Shown here: one piece after another, positions 54,206 through 64,000 of the stretch
Numbering within the stretch: the stretch's first letter is position 1
Layout: each line of letters starts with the position of its first letter
Assembly (NCBI RefSeq): GCF_018327705.1
Contig: NZ_BNEM01000002.1
Location: 1,798,001 to 1,862,000, forward strand
Source of the DNA: Catellatospora sp. TT07R-123
Lineage (GTDB): Bacteria > Actinomycetota > Actinomycetes > Mycobacteriales > Micromonosporaceae
DNA: 64,000 nt
Direction of reading: 5' to 3'
The notes under the pieces: model-generated
Seen by the model: only the letters and a program-made list of their open reading frames with translations
Database searches by the model: none
Told to the model about the DNA's origin: nothing
Made by a program: the position numbers and the translations under genes

Positions 54206-57153
54206 CTGCCGTCCTCTCCCCACAGCCTGTCGAACATCCTGACCAGTTCCGCTCCGACCAGGTCGACGGAGCGGACCTCGACGCAGTCCCCGTCGCTGCC
54301 TTCCGTGACGTCGGACAGCAGCTGGTCCGCGCAGCTCGCCTCACCGATGGCGAGCACGAACACCCGCACCCCGGTCGGCACCTCGATGGCGGCCGGCCTG
54401 GGTTTCGACGTGTCCCGGCCGTCGGTGAGGACGACCACCGCCCGAAGATCGTCAGGCTCGCCCGGCGCCGCACGCACCACCTGCGCCGACTCGGCGATCG
54501 CCCGATACAGCGGCGTGTCCCCGTTCGGCCATAGCCTGCGCAGGTCGGCCGCCACGGCGGCGGGTTGCAGCGGGGTCAGCGGCGCGATCTGCCGGATCTG
54601 CCGCACCGGCTTCATCCCCGGCTGCCCGGAGAAGACCAGCAGGCCGAACTGGTCCGCCGTCCCGATGGAGCCCAGCAACCGCTCGACGCCGTCGACCGCC
54701 ACCGTGAACCGGTTGGCGTTCCTGCCGGAGGTCGGCGTCGTCATGGATCCGGACAGGTCCAGCGCCAGGGCGACCTTCGCCGACCGCGACGCGGCCGCCA
54801 TCTGCTGCCGCAGCACGAGACGTCCGGCGTCGTCCAGGGCTGCCGGCGCGGTCGGGGCCGCGAACGGCCACTGCGCCCGGATGCCCTGGCGGGCGGGCAG
54901 GGGCTGCACCGTGCCGCCGTCGGCGGACCGCAGTCCGGCCAGTTGCAGGACCTGCCGTCCGGGACCGGACCGCAGCCAGGACAGGAAGTCACCCGCCGCC
55001 GCGAACCGCGCCGGGTTCTGGGTCCGGTCGGAGCGGCGCAGCTGGATCGCCTGCGGGGTGAGCACCGGCGTATCGCCGGGGTAGAAGGCGACCAGCCTGT
55101 TCTCCGGTGTCGGCGGCGCGTCCCGCGCGCAGGTGCCCGAGCGCGGACCGGTGGTGTTGTACTCGATCAGAGCCCGCTCGGACAGGACGATCGCGAAGCG
55201 GGCCGCCTTGGTCAGCTGATAGCACAGGATCGTGCCGACGTCCCCCAACGGATAGTGCCCCCGGTCCTGGGCAGACCGCAGTCCCCGTTCCAGCTCGCGC
55301 TCGCGGAGCACCGCGGACGAGCCCGGGGCGGTCGGCTCACCGCCTGCCAGGAGCCCGTAGAGGCCCACCGTGGCCAGCTCGCCGGTGACCGACTCCTTCG
55401 GGTTCGGCCTGATCACTCCGCCCCAGTCGCCGTAGCCTCCGTTGGACCCGATCGGACGGGAGGCCCGGTCGAGCAGGTCGGCCCAGCGCAGGGCCGGCTT
55501 TCCTGCGGCCTGCGGGTCGCGGCCGTTGGGCTGCGGGGCATCCGGGCCGACCTTGGAGGAGACGACGCCCAGCACGATCGGCGAGATCCCCAGCGGCACG
55601 CGCGGGACGGTGTCGCGGGTCCGGGCGGCTGCCAGACCGATGGCCTCCTCCGCGGATTCCGTGAGCCATACGTCCGGTTCGAGGCTGTACCGCGCGGTCG
55701 AGGCTCCGCCCGGCGACGGGGCGGCATCGGCCTGCCGCAGCGCCTCCAGCACGTCCGCGGATCCCTGCTCGGTGACGTAGAGCCGGGAGGTCCGGCAGCC
55801 GTCGTTCGCCGCGGCGGTCGATCGCTCGTAGGCGGCTGTCAGGGTGTGCGCCAGCCCCGCCATCTCCGGCGACGCGACGATGCCGACGACCGGCGGAAAG
55901 CCGCAGGACGCCTGCGCGGCCCCGCCCAGGTCGGCGCTGCACAGCAGCCCCACGGCCAGTGTGACGGCGACGGGGCCAGCCATCGACTGCCATCGAAGGC
56001 GTGGCCCCAGTCGGCGCCACCGCTCGGGCAGTGCCCGCACCCAGCCGCGCACCGCCCGTGCCACCCGCAACGCCTGTGCTGCCAGAGTGCTCCAAACTGG
56101 GTGAGGCTGGACGACCGTGCCCAGCAACAACAGCGCGCTGTCGATGACCTGCTTCATCTCGGGCCGCTCATGTTCGGCCATGCTCCGCAGCTCGATCGTG
56201 GCGGCGAGCACCTTCGCCGGATCGCCGTCGCTCGCCCACGCCACCAGCGCCCGCACCGCGCCGATCCGGATGGGGAGCTGCCGGTTATTCAATCCCGCCA
56301 GGATCTCGTCCGGAATGGTCGCCGGTGTCACCTCGTGGCTCAGCGCCAGTATCAGCTTGCCTTCGCCCCCGAAGACCCACATCTGCGGTCGCTGGTGGGC
56401 GCCGCTGGCGGCGAGCCGCTCAGACGCATGGTCAAAGGCCTCGTTGACGGAGATCAGACCGTCGTGGTCACGGTCGGCGGCGCCGGACCGGACCCCGTGG
56501 AGCAGCGCTTCCGTGAAGACCGAGAGGCTGGGGTCCCCACCGGGGACGTGATCGCCCTCGTACGACAACTGGTTGGCGCCGGACGAGGTGAGCACGACGC
56601 GGCCGCGGCCCTCCGGCACGGCGGATCTGTCGAGGGCCGCCTTCAGCAGGCTCGGTGCGTTCACCTCGGCGTCGCCTTTGCCGCCGGGATGGAACGCCGC
56701 GCTGAAGCAGCTGTCCACGACGAGGATCTGGCGCTTGGCCCGGCAGTGGCCGAGCTCCGCGATCACGAACGTGGACGGGACCCCCGTCGAGCTCATCTGG
56801 TCTTTGACGGTGTCACGGGCGGCGAAGTAGAGCTGGGCCGACGGGTCGTGCTGCTCCTCGACCAGGCCGTGACCGGACAGGTACAGCAGCACGGTGTCAT
56901 CGGGCCGCCGTTCCCTCAGGAAGGTGGCGATGGCCAGCTTGAACTCGCGTGCGGGCAGATCGTCCCTGCGCGTGACGGTGCAGCCGCCGAGGCTCGGATC
57001 CGCCAGCATCGCCGCCATCGCGGCCGCGTCGGCTCGCGGCGACCGCAGCGCGGACAGCGATTCGTGGTACGCGGACGTCGCGATGACCAGCGCATACCGG
57101 CGCCCGGCGTCGGGCAGCCTACTCGGCTGGCGCGTGCCGGGCGAGAAAGTCAT
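54202..57153 (-). CDS. Caspase-like protease fused to TM, solute-binding and VWA domains
   Basis: A 983-residue fusion. Residues 1-about 270 form a caspase-fold (peptidase C14) domain with the catalytic dyad His95 (YLSGHG) and Cys149 (VVDSCFSAAF). A helical segment follows, then one membrane helix near 391-410. A periplasm-type solute-binding domain (about 415-780; VVGIVASPEM, VWLTESAEEAIGLAAA, VPLGISPIVLGVV) and a C-terminal VWA domain follow. The VWA metal site is DLSGS (near 799), with GDTPLY and VVLTDGRD. The layout puts the protease inside and the sensor outside the membrane. It overlaps the EACC1-like gene by 35 bp and the next gene by 4 bp. Proteolytic targets are unknown. Confidence 0.87.
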   Translation of the reverse strand: MTFSPGTRQPSRLPDAGRRYALVIATSAYHESLSALRSPRADAAAMAAMLADPSLGGCTVTRRDDLPAREFKLAIATFLRERRPDDTVLLYLSGHGLVEEQHDPSAQLYFAARDTVKDQMSSTGVPSTFVIAELGHCRAKRQILVVDSCFSAAFHPGGKGDAEVNAPSLLKAALDRSAVPEGRGRVVLTSSGANQLSYEGDHVPGGDPSLSVFTEALLHGVRSGAADRDHDGLISVNEAFDHASERLAASGAHQRPQMWVFGGEGKLILALSHEVTPATIPDEILAGLNNRQLPIRIGAVRALVAWASDGDPAKVLAATIELRSMAEHERPEMKQVIDSALLLLGTVVQPHPVWSTLAAQALRVARAVRGWVRALPERWRRLGPRLRWQSMAGPVAVTLAVGLLCSADLGGAAQASCGFPPVVGIVASPEMAGLAHTLTAAYERSTAAANDGCRTSRLYVTEQGSADVLEALRQADAAPSPGGASTARYSLEPDVWLTESAEEAIGLAAARTRDTVPRVPLGISPIVLGVVSSKVGPDAPQPNGRDPQAAGKPALRWADLLDRASRPIGSNGGYGDWGGVIRPNPKESVTGELATVGLYGLLAGGEPTAPGSSAVLRERELERGLRSAQDRGHYPLGDVGTILCYQLTKAARFAIVLSERALIEYNTTGPRSGTCARDAPPTPENRLVAFYPGDTPVLTPQAIQLRRSDRTQNPARFAAAGDFLSWLRSGPGRQVLQLAGLRSADGGTVQPLPARQGIRAQWPFAAPTAPAALDDAGRLVLRQQMAAASRSAKVALALDLSGSMTTPTSGRNANRFTVAVDGVERLLGSIGTADQFGLLVFSGQPGMKPVRQIRQIAPLTPLQPAAVAADLRRLWPNGDTPLYRAIAESAQVVRAAPGEPDDLRAVVVLTDGRDTSKPRPAAIEVPTGVRVFVLAIGEASCADQLLSDVTEGSDGDCVEVRSVDLVGAELVRMFDRLWGEDGR

Positions 57154-57499
57154 CGACGATCTTCTTCTGCTCCTGCTTGGTGGCCCGGGTCAGTTTCAGC
57201 ACATCGTCGCCGTAGGCGACCTCGACGGTACGGCCGGAGAGCACGGACCAGTCCCGCACGGTCTCCAGCACCAGGCGCAGCCCCGCCAGCGTGCCCAGAG
57301 CCGCACCCAGCCGGACGACGAGCGCACCCAGCACCTCGCCGACGCCCTTGGTGCCGACGGGCAGCGCCTCGGCCAGCGGCGAGACCGAGTCCACGTCGAG
57401 CTGGAGCAGCGCTCCGCGCAGCTGCCAGGTGTATTTCGCGAGCGCGGCATCGTCCGCGTCCTCGGCGAGAACGCGCACCAGCAGCTCTTGCGACTTCAT
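57119..57499 (-). CDS. EACC1-like effector-associated protein
   Basis: A 126-residue cytoplasmic protein. The N-terminus LLVRVLAEDADDAALAKYTWQ-like strand/helix, the LQLDVDSVSPL segment, a glycine/alanine-rich amphipathic helix (KGVGEVLGALVVRLG) and a C-terminal strand-helix (VEVAYGDDVLKLTRATKQEQKKIVDDFLARH) match the 'effector-associated constant component 1' proteins. Those were described by sequence analysis as fixed companions of caspase, trypsin and similar effectors in actinobacterial conflict systems. The assignment is from recalled family features. ATG at 57499 follows an AT-rich promoter-like region. First gene of the operon with the caspase fusion. Confidence 0.8.
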   Translation of the reverse strand: MKSQELLVRVLAEDADDAALAKYTWQLRGALLQLDVDSVSPLAEALPVGTKGVGEVLGALVVRLGAALGTLAGLRLVLETVRDWSVLSGRTVEVAYGDDVLKLTRATKQEQKKIVDDFLARHAPAE

Positions 57500-57631
57500 G
57501 CATCCACCCGATTCCGGTCAGCCGAAGCGTCCGACAGGCATAAAAACCACATGCGGGACATATAAATCACCGCAAGGGACTGATTGTAGCGTCCTTTTTG
57601 GATACTGGAAGGCGCCTAGACGACAGGGCGG
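57500..57631 (-). promoter_or_regulatory. Promoter region of the EACC1-caspase operon
   Basis: 132 bp between the AfsR-like gene and the EACC1-like gene, more AT-rich than its flanks. On the minus strand TACAAT (within GACGCTACAATCAG, near 57580-57593) fits a -10 box. No convincing -35 was seen. It suggests the conflict operon has its own promoter rather than depending on read-through. Confidence 0.4.
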
Positions 57632-60600
57632 TCAGGGCAGTCGGCGGCCGCCCGCGCCGGCATCGACCTCCAGCGCCGCCAGCGCCTGCACCCGGTCCAG
57701 CTCGCGGCCCCGAGCATGACCTCTCTCAGCGGCCGGATCCCCGGCCACGGCCGCGGCCACCCGCACCGCGTCCGGGCTGCCCTGGTCGGCCACGCCCCGG
57801 ATCCGGTCCGCCGCCCCGAGCACCTGCCCGGCCCGTTCCGGCTCGCCCGCCGCCAGCCAGTAGTCCGCCACCGCGACCCCTACCTTCGCCACCACCGGCA
57901 TGTCCTTGACCTGCATTCCCGCCGCAGTGGCCGCCGCCAGCTCCTCGCGCGCGACCGCCAGCTCCCCCCGCGCCACCGCCAGGTGCGCCACCGACGTCCC
58001 GATCAGCGCCAGGAACTGCGGCGACACCATGAACGTGTCGGCGACCTGAGCCTTGGCGGCCGCGTAGTGCTCCCCGGCCTCGTCCAGCCGGCCCTGGTAG
58101 CGGTCGAGGTCGCCCAGGGTCAGCAGCGCCCCGCACGCGTCGCGGCCGTTGCCGCTGCGGGCCAGGTCCAACAGGTCGGCGCGGGCGGCGTCGTACTCCC
58201 CGAGGTGCACGCGCATGGCGGACAGCCGCATCCGGGCGTACCCGCTGTCGTCGTCGGAGCTGAGCTGGCGGACCAGCGCGATCGACTCGTGCAGCATGGC
58301 GACGGCGCTCTCGCCGCGCCCGCGTACCAGCTCGGCCTCTGCCAGGGCCGTCAGCGCGATCGACAGGCCGCCGCGGTCGCCGATGGCGCGCAGCCGGGCG
58401 ACCGCGTCGGTCATGTCGGCGTACATGCCGTCGGCGTCGCCGGCGTTGTCGCGGATGAACGCCCGCCCCAGCAGCAGCATCGCCTGCGCCCACGGGTCGG
58501 GGTGGCCCAGCCGCCGCTCGATCGAGGCCAGCCCGGCCGCGGTGTCGTCGCTCATCATGGCCAGCGCCGGTTCCACCAGCGCGAACAGCGGGTGGTCCCA
58601 GGCCGGATCGACCTCGCCCGCGATCTTGGCGAACTCCTCCATCACGGCCAGCCCGTCGCGCGGCGGCTCCACCGCGGCCTTGTTGACCAGGTGGAAGACC
58701 CGGGCGAGGGTACGGGTCGGCGCCGGCGACGGCCCCGGCACCGCGAGCGCCTGCCCGAGCCACGTCGCCGCCTCGGCGTTGTCGCCCAGCACCGTCCAGA
58801 ACAGGCCGAGCGAGGCGCCCATCCGCACGGCGGAGTCGGAGTCGCCGGTGTCGCACGCGTGGTACAGCGCGGCGAGCAGGTTCTCCCGTTCGGCGATGAG
58901 CCGGGCGGTCCAGACGATCTGCTCGGGGCCGCGCAGCTTCGGCTCGGCGGCCTCGACCAGTCCCAGGAACCAGGCCAGGTGCGCATCACGCGTGGCGGCG
59001 AGGGTGCCCGCGGCGGCGAGCTGCTCCAGGCCGTACTCCCGGATGGTGTCGAGCATGCGGTAGCGCGGCTCGGTGTCGTCGACGATCTGCAGCAGCGACC
59101 GGTCGACCAGCGCGTCGAGCAGGTCGGGCACCTCGGCGGCGGGCAGGTCGGGGCCCGCGCACACCCCGGCGGCGCTGTCGTGGGCGATCCCGGCCGGGAA
59201 CACCGCGAGCCGCTCGGCCAGCAGCCGCTCCTGCTCGCCGAGCAGGTCCCAGCTCCAGGCCACGACCGCGCGCAGGGTCCGGTGCCGGGCCAGCGCGGTA
59301 CGGCTGCCGCCGGTGAGCAGCCGGAACCGGTCGTCCAGCCGGGCCGCCACATGCTGCGGCGACAGGGTACGCAGCCGCGCGGCGGCCAGCTCGATCGCCA
59401 GCGGCAGCCCGTCGAGGCGGCGGCAGATCTCGACCACGGCGGCGACGTTGCCCTCGTCGACGGCGAAGTCGGGGCGCACCGCGACGGCCCGGTCGCGCAG
59501 CAGCTCCACCACCGGGAAGCTCAGCGCCCGCGCCACGTCGGCGCCGGGTTCGGGCAGGCTCAGCGGGGCGACCGGGCACAGGTTCTCGCCGAGGATGCCC
59601 AGCGGTTCGCGGCTGGTCGCCACGATCCGCAGCCGGGGGCAGCGGCTGAGCAGGTCGTCGGCGAGCTGCGCGACGGCCGCGACCAGGTGCTCGCAGTTGT
59701 CGAGGACCACCAGCGTGCCGGGGGCGGCCAGCACCTCGACCAGCCGGCTGGTGGCGTCGCGAGGTGCGGGCGGCTTGGCCGCGCTGTCCAGATGCGGCAG
59801 CTCGCGCAGGTCGAGCGCGGCCAGCACGGTCTGCGTGAGGTCGACGGGATCGACGACGGCGGCGAGCTCGACCAGCCATACGGCGCCGTCGCCGCGCTTG
59901 GCGTGTTCGGCGGCGACCGTGGTGGCCAGGCGGGTCTTGCCCGCCCCGCCCGGCCCGACCAGGGTCACCAGGCGCCCGGCGGACAGCTGCTGCTCGATCC
60001 GGGCGCGTTCGGGTTCGCGGCCGACGAAGCTGGTCAGCGCGGCGCGCAGGTTGCCGCGCCGGGCCGGTCGGCGCCCGGCCAGGGCCGGGTCGGCGCGCAG
60101 CACGGCGGTACGCAGTTCCTGCAACTGCGGGGACGGGTCGAGGCCGAGCTCGTCGGCGAGGCGGTCGCGCAGCGCGTCGTACGCGGCCAGCGCCTCTGCC
60201 TGCCGTCCAGCCTGGTAGAGGGCCTGCACCAGCAGGGCGTGCGGACGTTCGCGCAGCTGATGCGCGCGGGTCAACTCCTCCAGCTCGGCGACCAGGTGCT
60301 CGCCGCCGCCGACGGCCAGGTCCGCCTCGATCCGGTCCTCGATCGCGGACAGGCGCAGCTCGGCCCAGCGAGCGGCGGGCGCCGCCGCGTACGGGGCGTC
60401 GGCGACCTCCGCCAGCGGCTCCCCGCGCCACAGCCGCAGCGCGGCGGCCAGCGACCGCCCGGCGCCGGCCGGGTCTCCGGCGCGCAGCTCGCGCTGGCCC
60501 TGCCGGGCGAGCTGCTCGAAGCGCAGCGCGTCGACGGCGTCGGCGGGCATGTCGAGCCGGTAGCCGCCGGGGCCGTAGCTGACGGTGTCGTCGGGCAGGG

Positions 60601-60814
60601 CCCGGCGCAGCCGCGAGACCAGCGACTGCACGGCGTTGGCGGGGTCGGCGGGCGCGGCGTCGCCCCAGAGCGCGTCGGCGAGCGCGGGCACGCTGACGGT
60701 CCGGCCCGCGTCCAGTGCCAGCCGGATCAGCAGGGCGCGCAGCCGCGCACCCGCGAGCTCGACATGCTGCCCGCCGGAGGTCACCTCCAGCGGACCGAGG
60801 ATCCCCACCCGCAT
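57632..60814 (-). CDS. AfsR-like regulator (winged helix, BTAD, ATPase, TPR)
   Basis: A 1060-residue regulator. It starts with an OmpR-type winged helix (about residues 1-90, RVGILGPLEVTSGG) and a BTAD domain (about 95-245, ending LADELGLDPSPQLQEL). An AAA/NB-ARC-like ATPase follows, with P-loop VGPGGAGKTRLATT near 300, Walker B LVVLDNCEHLVAAV and the LDGLPLAIELAAARL motif. A long TPR-like helical C-terminus completes it. ATG at 60814 begins the canonical first strand. It probably activates nearby genes; the GH3 gene and the conflict operon are candidates but nothing shows it. Same class as the gene at the left edge, but not a close copy. Confidence 0.93.
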   Translation of the reverse strand: MRVGILGPLEVTSGGQHVELAGARLRALLIRLALDAGRTVSVPALADALWGDAAPADPANAVQSLVSRLRRALPDDTVSYGPGGYRLDMPADAVDALRFEQLARQGQRELRAGDPAGAGRSLAAALRLWRGEPLAEVADAPYAAAPAARWAELRLSAIEDRIEADLAVGGGEHLVAELEELTRAHQLRERPHALLVQALYQAGRQAEALAAYDALRDRLADELGLDPSPQLQELRTAVLRADPALAGRRPARRGNLRAALTSFVGREPERARIEQQLSAGRLVTLVGPGGAGKTRLATTVAAEHAKRGDGAVWLVELAAVVDPVDLTQTVLAALDLRELPHLDSAAKPPAPRDATSRLVEVLAAPGTLVVLDNCEHLVAAVAQLADDLLSRCPRLRIVATSREPLGILGENLCPVAPLSLPEPGADVARALSFPVVELLRDRAVAVRPDFAVDEGNVAAVVEICRRLDGLPLAIELAAARLRTLSPQHVAARLDDRFRLLTGGSRTALARHRTLRAVVAWSWDLLGEQERLLAERLAVFPAGIAHDSAAGVCAGPDLPAAEVPDLLDALVDRSLLQIVDDTEPRYRMLDTIREYGLEQLAAAGTLAATRDAHLAWFLGLVEAAEPKLRGPEQIVWTARLIAERENLLAALYHACDTGDSDSAVRMGASLGLFWTVLGDNAEAATWLGQALAVPGPSPAPTRTLARVFHLVNKAAVEPPRDGLAVMEEFAKIAGEVDPAWDHPLFALVEPALAMMSDDTAAGLASIERRLGHPDPWAQAMLLLGRAFIRDNAGDADGMYADMTDAVARLRAIGDRGGLSIALTALAEAELVRGRGESAVAMLHESIALVRQLSSDDDSGYARMRLSAMRVHLGEYDAARADLLDLARSGNGRDACGALLTLGDLDRYQGRLDEAGEHYAAAKAQVADTFMVSPQFLALIGTSVAHLAVARGELAVAREELAAATAAGMQVKDMPVVAKVGVAVADYWLAAGEPERAGQVLGAADRIRGVADQGSPDAVRVAAAVAGDPAAERGHARGRELDRVQALAALEVDAGAGGRRLP

Positions 60815-60907
60815 GCCGCCCAGTCTCCCAGGTCCCGGCGACCCTCCCACCCGGCCACCCAGTCAAGATCACCCAAGATCACCCAAGTTGCCGGGCAATC
60901 GGGCGAA

Positions 60908-60962
60908 AGGGGCCCCAAGATACGCCCAGTTGCCAGGCAACTTGGCCGATCTTGGGGCCCCT
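60908..60962. repeat. 55-bp palindrome downstream of the GH3 gene
   Basis: AGGGGCCCCAAGAT (60908-60921) and ATCTTGGGGCCCCT (60949-60962) are perfect arms. Inside them CCAGTTGCC and GGCAACTTGG form a second near-perfect stem. A related half-element (AAGATCACCCAAGTTGCCGG) lies at 60867-60900. It may act as a terminator of the regulator-GH3 gap or be a dispersed repeat. Confidence 0.75.
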
Positions 60963-61011
60963 CGCCCTCAACGGGTCAGCGGGTCAGCGGGTCAACGGGC
61001 GTCGGGGCGGG

Positions 61012-64000
<2,989 letters not shown>

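Overview
The window is GC-rich DNA with dense, often translationally coupled genes, GTG starts and GGAGG-type ribosome binding sites. AfsR/SARP regulators, mycothiol-type DinB proteins, Rhs/LamG surface proteins and discoidin-bearing glycoside hydrolases all point to a filamentous actinobacterium. A member of the Micromonosporaceae (Catellatospora/Actinoplanes-like) is my best guess; that rank is inference. No rRNA, tRNA, CRISPR array, prophage or intact insertion sequence was seen.

Layout. 0-9.7 kb: a SARP regulator cut by the left edge, a GT-C-like membrane protein, an Asp/Glu-racemase-family protein, an MmcQ/YjbR protein, a 49-residue-repeat membrane protein, a zinc ribbon, a secreted Ser/Pro-rich protein and an EEP-fold phosphodiesterase. 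9.7-22.6 kb: small cytoplasmic enzymes and regulators (GNAT, alpha/beta hydrolase with divergent WYL regulator, VOC, broken ROK gene, septum-formation lipoprotein, malectin-domain protein, methyltransferase, pentapeptide protein, TetR with divergent DinB-like target, flavoprotein). 22.6-33.5 kb: a polymorphic toxin locus. A LamG/DNRLRE surface protein is followed by a 2145-residue Rhs protein with a deaminase-like C-terminal toxin, then by a candidate immunity gene. 34.2-42.6 kb: a complete glycerol/dihydroxyacetone module, with glpF-glpK-glpD beside dhaK-dhaL-EI and a divergent dhaM-HPr, so every protein of a phosphoenolpyruvate-driven DHA kinase chain is encoded locally. 43.7-48.0 kb: a large secreted glycoside hydrolase matching GH87 alpha-1,3-glucanases. 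48.4-52.8 kb: an aldo/keto reductase, an NTF2-fold protein, a membrane protein and a DrrAB-type ABC exporter. 52.9-57.5 kb: a three-gene conflict-type operon (EACC1-like protein, caspase-TM-solute-binding-VWA fusion, membrane-anchored solute-binding protein). 57.6-64 kb: an AfsR-like regulator and a GH3 beta-glucosidase cut by the right edge.

The two most interesting systems are the EACC1/caspase operon and the Rhs toxin with its neighbour. In the first, a predicted cytoplasmic protease is fused through one membrane segment to an extracellular ligand-binding and VWA sensor. The second is a deaminase-like toxin whose tail and neighbour have a visibly different base composition. A 64-bp near-perfect palindromic element occurs twice, 25 kb apart, always between genes. 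Long open frames opposite the real genes are GC-driven shadows and were left out.
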